Origin: Aestuariimicrobium soli
GTDB taxonomy: Bacteria; Actinomycetota; Actinomycetes; Propionibacteriales; Propionibacteriaceae
Length of the DNA: 64,000 bases
Reading direction: 5' to 3'
Assembly (NCBI RefSeq): GCF_051192575.1
Contig: NZ_JBPJSQ010000006.1
Coordinates: forward strand, 124,001 to 188,000
This document shows, in pieces, positions 31,688 through 39,114 of this stretch (its first letter is position 1; the number at the start of each line of letters is the position of its first letter). The notes under the pieces are model-generated. The model ran no database searches. It was not told where the DNA came from and saw only the letters and a list, made by a program, of their open reading frames with translations. The position numbers were made by a program, and so were the translations under genes.

Positions 31688-32698
31688 TCAGGGGTGCGGG
31701 TGGTTCTCCGGCAATCGTGCCGCACGCACCTGGTCGACCACTGTCTCGCACAGTTCTCGGGTGTCTGCCTCGCCCTCCACCGGGCCGCCAGCCAACAGCC
31801 CGTCGGCCCCCAGAAGAACCGCCGCGGGAACGGTGCCCAATCGCAGCGTGCCCGAGACCTCGTGGGCCGGGTCGAACATGGCCCAGTCGTGCAGGCAGAG
31901 GGTCGGGTCGTCGACGTTGACCCGTCCCCCGTACACCGGGCGGACGACCACCGCGGGGTCCAGTTCGGCCGCCCAGGCGGGCAGCTGCTCGGCGATGCGC
32001 TGGCACCCGGCGCAGGTGGTCGACAGGAACACCAGCAGCTGTGCCTGGTGGAACGCCAGATCCCTGAGGTGAACCTCGGTGCCCTCGGCAGTCCGGAGCC
32101 GCCCATAGGGAATGGGGGTTCGCAGGTAGTCCGCATCGTGCTCGTGGGCGGACGCCTCAGGGGCAGACGAATCCTTCGACGCACCGGCACCGATCAGCCA
32201 CGCCACGACCACGGCCGTCACGGCGACCACCAACCAGCCAGCATCGGACGACGTCGCCGCCGCCCACCGCTGCACCGTGGACGCACCTCGGCCCATGCTC
32301 ACGAGCGACGTCACGGCCAGGGCCACCAGCACCGCGTTCCGCACAGCAGTGCGAGGCGTCACCTCGCCGAGGCCGAGCTCCCCGAAGCAGCCGCACACGA
32401 CCTTCTCGTCCCAACTCAGTGCCCGAAGCACCACGATCAGGTACACGAGCATCAGCACGACGGAGGCCGCCGCGAAGCCGATCCCGACGACACCGGGCAG
32501 CACCAGGAGGCCGACGGCCAGGGCGAGTTCCCCCCAGGGCAGCAGCGCGGGTGCGACGGATCGGGACAGCCATCCGGGCAGCCGCAGCGCCACGAACGAG
32601 TCTCGCGCGGGCTGAGGACTTCGCCACTTCATCACTGCGCTGAGCACCAACACGGCGGCCAGCACGAGGGGGATCCCCAACCCCAGAGAGTGCATCAC
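31688..32698 (-). CDS. MauE/DoxX-like membrane protein fused to a thioredoxin domain
   Basis: This is about a 336-residue fusion. The N-terminal 140 residues form a four-helix MauE-type domain with the CGCFG motif; another membrane helix lies at about 160-178. The C-terminal domain is a TlpA/thioredoxin-like fold with CxxC in STTCAGCQRIAEQLP near residue 230. It probably moves reducing or oxidising equivalents across the membrane. Start is uncertain: GTG 32698 is seven bases after a TAGAAT -10, with ATG at 32704 and 32695 and GTG at 32719 also in frame. It precedes the six-cysteine secreted protein gene. Confidence 0.8.
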   Translation of the reverse strand: MMHSLGLGIPLVLAAVLVLSAVMKWRSPQPARDSFVALRLPGWLSRSVAPALLPWGELALAVGLLVLPGVVGIGFAAASVVLMLVYLIVVLRALSWDEKVVCGCFGELGLGEVTPRTAVRNAVLVALAVTSLVSMGRGASTVQRWAAATSSDAGWLVVAVTAVVVAWLIGAGASKDSSAPEASAHEHDADYLRTPIPYGRLRTAEGTEVHLRDLAFHQAQLLVFLSTTCAGCQRIAEQLPAWAAELDPAVVVRPVYGGRVNVDDPTLCLHDWAMFDPAHEVSGTLRLGTVPAAVLLGADGLLAGGPVEGEADTRELCETVVDQVRAARLPENHPHP

Positions 32699-32739
32699 GG
32701 GCATGATTCTAGTGAGCACCGATTGTGCCCACCTCAGGC

Positions 32740-33222
32740 TCAGCCTTGCCGCGCCAGTGCCCCGTGCAGTGCGCGCAGGAGATCGTCCTGAATCGTCCGC
32801 ACTCGGGCCGCGTCGACAGTCGTGGCAACTCGCTCCAGCGCCTCGAGGGACGTCTGGCCGTCGACCTCGAGCCAGCGAGGCTCCGGTTTCACGACCGCCT
32901 CGTAATCATCGAATTTGACGTTCCCACCGAGCAGCCCCTCACCGGTGAGGGCCCGCTCGGCGGGAACGCCCAAGCTGTCGGCGACGATGAGGCCATGCAG
33001 TGATGACGAGACCACCGTGCCCGCCTGGGCAATGCGCCGCGCGACCGTGACCAAGGGGAGCCTGACGTCTATGACGTCGACAACGCCGCCATACCGGTGC
33101 AGGAAGTCGTCGAACGCGCCGTGGTCCCGATGATCGTGATGGGCGAGAAACGCAACCCGCGTCCGCACCGGGCGGCGACGGATCGATCGCGACACCAGCA
33201 GGCCGGGGTCCCCCATGGGCAC
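32740..33222 (-). pseudogene. polysaccharide pyruvyl transferase-like, N-terminally truncated
   Basis: The 160-residue frame starts at about the middle of the family, at PMGDPGLLVSRSI, and retains the C-terminal nucleotide-binding-like segment TVVSSSLHGLIVADSLGVPA. Intact relatives have about 300-400 residues. A stop lies in frame 17 codons upstream, and the 190 bases up to the next gene do not encode the missing half in another frame that I can recognise. I infer a decayed gene, possibly from recombination in the polysaccharide locus. Confidence 0.55.
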
Positions 33223-33411
33223 GGACGACCCGTGGCCTCCCGCCGCGTGCGACGGTGCTCAACGTTGCCCCGACAACCAGTCCGGCGTTGCGCAGGCTCC
33301 GTCTCGCCAACCCGTCATACCTGCTGTAGTGAGCCAGCCTCGTACGCACGTCTCCCCCGGTCGATTCCGGCCCCACCGTGCCCAAAAGGGTGGACGACGA
33401 GACCGCTTTCC

Positions 33412-34476
33412 TCAGCCCAGCATCACCTTGGACGTCAGCGTCACACCGTCGGGCAGTCTGGACCGGATGAGCACCGGTGGGTGCTGATCCGTGGACATCG
33501 CCGCGCGGACTCCCTCCCACGGCCGGCCGGCGACGGCGTAGCCCGCGAGTTTCGTCAGGCGGTGCGTCGTCAACGGGCCGCCCAAACGGCGCATGAGCCG
33601 CGCCGCCCGCAAGCGGTGGCCAGGGACGCGCGAGGCGACATCGAGATACCTGTCCAGCACCCCCGCGGGCGCATGCTCGGCCACCGCGTAGTCGCGCATC
33701 GTCCGGTTCGGGTCGTAGTTGTCAGTCAGATCGCGCGCCAATGCCTCGGCGGTGGGCCAGTGAGAGTCCAGGTGGCCCGCATAGTTGTCCAGCCGAAACC
33801 TCACCGCCGTCTCCCCGGTGACGTAGCCCTTCGCCCCGTACCAATCCATCGCGTACACGTTGCGATTGCACGCCAGGGCTTCGGGCACCCCTCGGCCGAT
33901 GGTGAACACAATGTCGGCCTCGTTGATGAGAGGCGCGGGGTCGTCAACGGGGTTCGGCATCCCCGCTTCTCGAAGCTCCATGCCCGTCAGTCGACACGCT
34001 GCTCGAATCAGGTCGCGAGCTCTTGACGCCCGATTGGAGAGGATCAGAGCGCGGATCGGCGTCCGATTCACCGGCCTGACTTCGGTGAAGTGGTCGATGT
34101 CGATCGGGTTGCGAATGACGGTGGAGCGCCAAGGGATGTGTGCCGCCGTCAGCTCAGAGACCGCAACGTAAGCGTCAGCGCCCGAGGGGACCCACTCCTG
34201 ATCGGGGAGGAACCCATGGGCGGTGTACACCAGCCGGTCGATGGGGACTCGGCGAATCTCGCGGAAGCAATCGCGATGATTCACCAACGCCAGATCGTAG
34301 GTGTCACCCGAGCTGTGTGGCGGGAGCCATGGAAGCAGGGTGTTGGGGCCCGGACAGAACACCTTGACTTCCCAGCCGCGGCGCAACATCTCGCGAGCCA
34401 TCGTCTCGACCCAGCGTTGCGACCCCCCTCGGTCGCTCAGATTCGTGTTCGTCAGAAGCGCTTTCACGCAGCCCAC
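33412..34476 (-). CDS. GT-B glycosyltransferase (family 4-like)
   Basis: This 354-residue protein begins with a GT-B N-terminal fold (KALLTNTNLSDRGGSQRWVE, residues 5-24). It has a central linker after IRNPIDIDHF and a C-terminal domain containing ADIVFTIGRGVPEALACN, where the donor sugar nucleotide would bind. It likely adds a sugar to a surface polysaccharide. Start could be GTG 34476 or GTG 34467; neither has a convincing ribosome site. Base composition is somewhat less GC-rich than the neighbours. It is followed by the truncated pyruvyl transferase gene. Confidence 0.7.
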   Translation of the reverse strand: MGCVKALLTNTNLSDRGGSQRWVETMAREMLRRGWEVKVFCPGPNTLLPWLPPHSSGDTYDLALVNHRDCFREIRRVPIDRLVYTAHGFLPDQEWVPSGADAYVAVSELTAAHIPWRSTVIRNPIDIDHFTEVRPVNRTPIRALILSNRASRARDLIRAACRLTGMELREAGMPNPVDDPAPLINEADIVFTIGRGVPEALACNRNVYAMDWYGAKGYVTGETAVRFRLDNYAGHLDSHWPTAEALARDLTDNYDPNRTMRDYAVAEHAPAGVLDRYLDVASRVPGHRLRAARLMRRLGGPLTTHRLTKLAGYAVAGRPWEGVRAAMSTDQHPPVLIRSRLPDGVTLTSKVMLG

Positions 34477-34560
34477 CCCCGCTCAACCTACCCCGAAGGG
34501 CGTGCTGGCGGGCTCGTGCGCCAGAGTCACCTCGCCTCACCGATCCGAAACGGTGTCACT

Positions 34561-34597
34561 CTGCGAGTTCGTGCCATCCACTGGCAAGAACTCGCAG
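34561..34597. terminator. hairpin between polysaccharide genes
   Basis: CTGCGAGTTCGTGCC (34561-34575) and GGCAAGAACTCGCAG (34583-34597) pair at 14 of 15 positions around a seven-base loop. It lies downstream of the minus-strand three-gene unit ending at 34650 and upstream of the next minus-strand gene. Confidence 0.7.
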
Positions 34598-34649
34598 CTC
34601 AGCGCCGAATCCGATCAGTGGACGACCACGAGCCGCCCGCCCAGCCCCC

Positions 34650-35699
34650 TCACAACCCCACAGCGCGCGCGATCAGGGCAGCGGGCTCGTCCGCACCCAT
34701 CGACCAGGCAGCCGTGGGCTCGTCCCCGAATTCGCGCAACCCGTAGCGCGCCCAGAAGTCGCGCACCCACGCCGGCGGGCTGGGGTGGTGCACCCACGCC
34801 GGCAGCCCGCGTTGGGCCGCCTCGAGCGTTCCGGTCGAGAAGATCGAGACCACGGGTCGTCCGAGATCGACCAACGGACGACCGCTGGTCTCGAAGCCGA
34901 CTCCCCGGCGCTGCAACCACGCATGGGCCGCCCGCGAGGCGACATCGCGCTCGATCGGATGGGGGCGGTAGTCGGCGCCCTGCCGGAGACAGAACGACTC
35001 GTACACGCGCACCTTCTGCAGCCTGGGCAACTCGATGCCGTGCAACTGCCCGAGCATCACGGGTCGATCGTCGACCACCTCCGCTGCGGGCCGACCGGCG
35101 GCCTCCCAGAGCATCTGCGGGCCGACGACCTGCCACGTGATCGAGTCACGGTCGGCCGACCAGAAGTGGGCGTCGGCCTCGCTCCATGCCAGCAGGTGGT
35201 CGCCGTCGTTCAGCGGAGGAGCCCAGGGGGTCATCAGTCCGTGCTGCACGACGACGAACTGCTTGTCGCGCGGTTTGGCCCACCCCTCGACCACCGCCGA
35301 CAGCCGATTGAAGGCGCCCAGCGACAGCACCCGTTCGATCGAGCGGGGTAGCTGGCCCGGGCCGATGAACTCCACCGGCGACCACTGCGCGCCGTCGCCG
35401 AACTCCGGCAACAAAGGGTCGGGCACCTCGGTGAGCACCGCCACCCGGCGCAGGTCGGCGGCGTGCCGCAGCGGCTCATGGATCACCAGCCGGCAACTGG
35501 GTGACAGGTTGTCCATCACCACCAGCGTGGTCGGCTCGTCCGGGGGCAACCAGAGCGTCGCCGTCGCAGGTTCACTCGGGCGCAGCGTGCCCTTGGCCCG
35601 ACGCAGCGCCCCCTGCACTCCGTGGCGCCTCTCGGCCCACCGCTGCCAGGCCGCCAGATCGTCCGGAAAGGCCAGCCCCGCTCCCTCACGCGTGCTCAT
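34650..35699 (-). CDS. putative capsule-type GT-B transferase (polysialyl/glycerophosphotransferase-like)
   Basis: This 349-residue cytoplasmic protein has VVVQHGLMTPWAPP near residue 150, an RPHP motif (DYRPHPIERD) near 255 and SIFSTGTLEAAQRGLPAWV near 300. This order resembles capsule GT-B enzymes such as polysialyltransferases or CDP-glycerol transferases. The match is at fold level only. The ATG has GGAG at good spacing. It is third in a minus-strand unit with an acyltransferase and a GT2. The nearby NeuA and NeuB-like genes make a nonulosonate acceptor or donor worth considering. Confidence 0.55.
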   Translation of the reverse strand: MSTREGAGLAFPDDLAAWQRWAERRHGVQGALRRAKGTLRPSEPATATLWLPPDEPTTLVVMDNLSPSCRLVIHEPLRHAADLRRVAVLTEVPDPLLPEFGDGAQWSPVEFIGPGQLPRSIERVLSLGAFNRLSAVVEGWAKPRDKQFVVVQHGLMTPWAPPLNDGDHLLAWSEADAHFWSADRDSITWQVVGPQMLWEAAGRPAAEVVDDRPVMLGQLHGIELPRLQKVRVYESFCLRQGADYRPHPIERDVASRAAHAWLQRRGVGFETSGRPLVDLGRPVVSIFSTGTLEAAQRGLPAWVHHPSPPAWVRDFWARYGLREFGDEPTAAWSMGADEPAALIARAVGL

Positions 35700-35729
35700 T
35701 CAGTGCTCCGACGCATGCAGCCCGACCTG

Positions 35730-36287
35730 TCAGGTTCCCCGGCGCGGCTGGGAGCCGTCGCTCAAGACGCGCGCCGGCACCCCAGCCACCGTCGCACCCG
35801 CCGGCACGTCGCGCGTGACCACCGACCCGGCTCCGACCACGGCGTCGTCACCGATCGTGATGCCGCCCTTGATCAGCACCTTCTCGCCGATGAAAACGTT
35901 GCGCCCGATGACGATCGGCCCGTCCTTGAGCACCTCGAAGTGGTCTTCGGCGCCGTGCGCCCCCGAAGAGATGGTGACGTCGTTGGCGATCATCGTGCGG
36001 TCACCGATCACCACGTCGTCGACGGCGTGAACGTGACACCGGTAGCCGATGAAGACGTCATGCCCGATGGTCAACGTCGAGTCGAACTCGGTCTGCAGCC
36101 ACCCATGTTCGCGCACCAAGAGGTTGCGCCCGATGTACATCTGGGCGATGCCGCGAATCGCGATGGGGCTCACGATCACCGAGCCCGCACCGAGTCGTCC
36201 GAACGATGAGCGCAGGAACGGCATGGCCAGCCGGTAGGCGTGGAACCGGACCGCGGGCGCCTTCTCGAGCAGCACTCCCAGCTTCAT
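35730..36287 (-). CDS. left-handed beta-helix acyltransferase (WbbJ type)
   Basis: This 185-residue hexapeptide-repeat transferase would acetylate a sugar or polysaccharide intermediate. The repeats run from about residue 45 to 175 (IAQMYIGRNLLV, TIGHDVFIGYRCHV, GGITIGDDAVVGAGSVVT). The expected catalytic His is in SSGAHGAEDH or HVHAVDD. GGAGGGAA precedes the ATG. It is closely similar in plan to the acyltransferase at 62965-63513 near the other end of the locus. Confidence 0.85.
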   Translation of the reverse strand: MKLGVLLEKAPAVRFHAYRLAMPFLRSSFGRLGAGSVIVSPIAIRGIAQMYIGRNLLVREHGWLQTEFDSTLTIGHDVFIGYRCHVHAVDDVVIGDRTMIANDVTISSGAHGAEDHFEVLKDGPIVIGRNVFIGEKVLIKGGITIGDDAVVGAGSVVTRDVPAGATVAGVPARVLSDGSQPRRGT

Positions 36288-36313
36288 CTGATTCCCTCCC
36301 TCGTCGATGGTGG

Positions 36314-37336
36314 TCAGTCTGGCACGGGGCCCTGAGCGGGCGCAGGTGCTGGGCGGTCGTTGCCCTCGGCTTGCGTCGACAGCCCCACGCCGAGTCGCGG
36401 ACGAGGCGGTCGTCCGAACCAACCGAACCTCGCTCGCCCCACCAGCAGACCCCACTGGAAGGCGGTGCGGTGCCGCCACCCCCGCCAGTCCCGCGATCCG
36501 GGTCGGACGAGCATCCGCACGGCCGCCCCCAGGCAGCGGGGCAGCCCCCACCACCAGCGCCGCGGCAGGCTGGGCGATCGTCCGACCAAGTGATGGCGAG
36601 CGGCCAGCAACTGGTGGCGCAGCCCCGTGCGGAACTCGTCCGCGGCCGTGCGCGTGCCCTCGGGTCGGGAGCGATAGGCCAGCCGCATGCCACTCGAGCG
36701 GGCGATTTCGTGCCCGGCCTGCTGGGCCCGCAGCGCCAGGTCGTTGTCTTCGACGCCGTAGGGCATGGCGACGTCGTAGCCGCCCAACTCGAGGTAGACC
36801 GCACGCCGCACGGCGCACGAACCACCGAGCAGGATCGGGTAGGGCACCGGCGCGGCCGGCAACGCCACGTCGACGGGGCGGGTGGCCAGCGCCTGCTCGT
36901 CGAGCAGGTCGTCGAGATGGTCGGGACCGTGGGAGAAGTCGGCGTCGGCGACCGGGGTCGCGCCCCCGTTGACGATCGCGGCCGCGTCGAGCGCGCGGGC
37001 GGCATCGCGCACCCAGGTGGGGGCGACGTGGTCATCGGAGTCGCAGAAGGCGAGCTTGTCGGCGCGGGCATGGGCCACGCCCACGTTGCGGGCGTAGCCG
37101 GGGTTGGCGAGCAGGTCAGCGGTCACGACCTGCACGCGCAGGCGGCTCGTCCAGGGTGAGACGGCGGCCGCGAGGTCGTCCGATGATCGGTTGTCGACGC
37201 AGATCACCTCGAAGGCCGGCGCGTCGACCTGCCGGCTCAGGGCCTCGAGTTGCCCCCCGATCACGGCGGACGAGTCATGGCACGGCACGATCACCGACAG
37301 GCGGGGCGGCAGCGCCAGATCGCGTTCGTTCGACAC
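36314..37336 (-). CDS. family 2 glycosyltransferase
   Basis: This 340-residue GT-A enzyme has the N-terminal SVIVPCHDSSAVIGGQLEAL, a nucleotide-binding DNRSSDD and the metal-binding DSDD (about 100, FCDSDDHV). An acceptor-side ED motif is in YGVEDNDLALRA (about 195). It is first in a three-gene minus unit and divergent from the deacetylase gene 65 bases away. GTG 37336 has GAAGGGGG before it. It closely resembles the transferases at 44600 and 59316. Confidence 0.85.
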   Translation of the reverse strand: MSNERDLALPPRLSVIVPCHDSSAVIGGQLEALSRQVDAPAFEVICVDNRSSDDLAAAVSPWTSRLRVQVVTADLLANPGYARNVGVAHARADKLAFCDSDDHVAPTWVRDAARALDAAAIVNGGATPVADADFSHGPDHLDDLLDEQALATRPVDVALPAAPVPYPILLGGSCAVRRAVYLELGGYDVAMPYGVEDNDLALRAQQAGHEIARSSGMRLAYRSRPEGTRTAADEFRTGLRHQLLAARHHLVGRSPSLPRRWWWGLPRCLGAAVRMLVRPGSRDWRGWRHRTAFQWGLLVGRARFGWFGRPPRPRLGVGLSTQAEGNDRPAPAPAQGPVPD

Positions 37337-37389
37337 ACCACACCCCCTTCCCGCCTCGTTCGACCCCGAAGTGGAGGCTGACCCAACCC

Positions 37390-37395
37390 TAGGAT
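37390..37395 (+). promoter_or_regulatory. -10 element (TAGGAT) of the plus-strand polysaccharide block
   Basis: TAGGAT is six bases before the ATG at 37402, which would make the first gene of the ten-gene block leaderless. Confidence 0.45.
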
Positions 37396-37401
37396 GTGGG
37401 C

Positions 37402-38325
37402 ATGTCCGCCGCCTGGCTCCGCGATGACGACGTGCCCGTGCTGGCATTGTCGCCCCATCTGGACGACCTGGTGTTCAGCGCCGCCGCCGTCGTGCAGCAC
37501 CGACCCGTCGAGGTCTGGACCGTGTTCGCGGGCCTGCCCGACCCGGCGGTGACCACGGCGTGGGACCAGGCCTGCGGCTTCCCCGACTCGACGGCGACCC
37601 TCGCCGCCCGCAGGGCCGAGGACGAGGCCGCCTTTGCGGGCAGTCGGGCCACGATCCGCCACCTGCCCCTGCTCGACGGCCCGTACACGAACCCGGCTCG
37701 GCGCCGGCGCGACCTCGCCGGCCTGGCCGAGGAGCTCCGAGTCTGGCTGACCGACCACCCCGATGGCGTCGTGCTGGCCCCGGCGTGCGCGGGCGCCCGG
37801 GTGGCATCGGCCGTCTGGGAGCGGTGGCGCCCTCGCCGTCCGGCGTCGACACCCGCAGGCGACCCTCTCGACCCGCCCCAGCAGGACAGCGCCCCGCTCC
37901 CCCGGGACATCCGCACCTGGGGGCTGCGCCTCGTGCGGGCCGCCATGCACGCCGACCACCAGCGCCGCCGCGCCGCCGCCCGACGGCGTGGCCTGGCGGT
38001 CAACACCGACCATGTGGCCGTCCGCGATCTGGTGCTCGAGGTGGCCACCGACCCTCGCTGCCCCTGCACGGTGGTGCTGTACGAAGACCTGCCCTACCTG
38101 TGGGCGGAACCGGCCGACGCCGAAGTCGCCTCCGTGGCCCAACGGCTCGGCCTGCAGCCCGACCTCACCGAGCTGGCCGTCGACGTCGACGACAAGTTCG
38201 CCCGCATCGCGGCCTACCGGTCGCAGCTCGACGTGATGGACCCCGTCGAACGGCGGCTGTCGACCCCCGGGCGCCTGCCCGGCCACGAGCGCTACTGGAC
38301 CCTCACCAGGAAGGACGTCGCATGA
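37402..38325 (+). CDS. PIG-L family deacetylase
   Basis: This 307-residue LmbE/PIG-L protein removes N-acetyl groups from sugars using zinc. The metal motif SPHLDDLVFS (residues 17-26) replaces the usual PHPDD with PHLDD. The second metal region with His is in HADHQRRR (about 190). It starts a ten-gene block and overlaps the neuA-like gene by four bases, suggesting action on an amino-sugar or nonulosonate precursor. Whether the Asp variant affects activity is unknown. Confidence 0.8.
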   Translation: MSAAWLRDDDVPVLALSPHLDDLVFSAAAVVQHRPVEVWTVFAGLPDPAVTTAWDQACGFPDSTATLAARRAEDEAAFAGSRATIRHLPLLDGPYTNPARRRRDLAGLAEELRVWLTDHPDGVVLAPACAGARVASAVWERWRPRRPASTPAGDPLDPPQQDSAPLPRDIRTWGLRLVRAAMHADHQRRRAAARRRGLAVNTDHVAVRDLVLEVATDPRCPCTVVLYEDLPYLWAEPADAEVASVAQRLGLQPDLTELAVDVDDKFARIAAYRSQLDVMDPVERRLSTPGRLPGHERYWTLTRKDVA

Positions 38326-39011
38326 TCGACGCCGTTGCCGTCATTCCCGCCCGCGGCGGCTCGAAGGGCATTCCCCGCAAGAACCTGCAGGTGCTGCAGG
38401 GCAAGCCGCTGATCGTGTGGACGATCGAGCAGGCCCTCGCCGTCGAAGGGTTGCGCGTGGTGGTGTCGACCGAGGACGACGAGATCGCCGCGGTCTCGAG
38501 CGCGGCGGGTGCCGAGGTCGTGCCTCGTCCGATCGACCTCGCGCAAGACACGACGGCGACCGAACCGGTCGTGCTGCACACCCTCGATGTGCTGGCCGAG
38601 CGCGGGGACCACCCGGCCGTGACCATGCTGCTGCAGGCGACCTCACCGGTGCGCCACCCCGGCACCCTGCAGCGGGCCCTCGACCAGTTCGAGGGCGGCG
38701 AGTTCGACTCGCTGGTCGGGGTCGTGCCCTCGCCGCCGTTCCTGTGGGGCATGGCCACCACCGGCGAGGGCGTCGCCCACTGGGACTGGCAGCACCGCCG
38801 CCGCCGACAGGACATGGCGCCCACCGACCTGCGTTACCGCGAGACCGGGTCGGTCTACGTGACCCGCACGTCGATCTATCGCGACACCGGCAACCGTGTG
38901 GGTGGCCGCATCGGATTGTTCGTGATGGACGAGGACGAGGGCATCGACATCGACACCCTCTTCGACCTGCAGACGGCCACGTCGGTGATGGCCCACCACC
39001 GGCCGGACTGA
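38322..39011 (+). CDS. neuA: CMP-nonulosonate (acylneuraminate) cytidylyltransferase
   Basis: This 229-residue enzyme activates sialic-acid-like sugars with CTP. It carries the family signature IPARGGSKGIPRKNL (residues 8-22), LLQATSPVRHP near 107 and the metal-binding FVMDEDEGIDIDT near 208. The length is normal. It overlaps the deacetylase gene by four bases and is followed by a NeuB-type synthase, so a CMP-activated nonulosonic acid is the likely product. Which acid (neuraminic, legionaminic, pseudaminic) cannot be told. Confidence 0.88.
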   Translation: MIDAVAVIPARGGSKGIPRKNLQVLQGKPLIVWTIEQALAVEGLRVVVSTEDDEIAAVSSAAGAEVVPRPIDLAQDTTATEPVVLHTLDVLAERGDHPAVTMLLQATSPVRHPGTLQRALDQFEGGEFDSLVGVVPSPPFLWGMATTGEGVAHWDWQHRRRRQDMAPTDLRYRETGSVYVTRTSIYRDTGNRVGGRIGLFVMDEDEGIDIDTLFDLQTATSVMAHHRPD

Positions 39012-39114
39012 CCCGGACTGACCGGCCGGGCTGGGTCACCGCGACAGGCAGCCGAATGTGTCAGTGCCCACGGCTACAGTTCAGCGGGAGAGATCGTTTG
39101 CGAGAGGGGACGCC

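Noticed and set aside
33241..33520. Frameshifted N-terminal half of the pyruvyl transferase
   Set aside because: The overlapping minus-strand frame there shows no pyruvyl-transferase features, so a simple frameshift is not supported.
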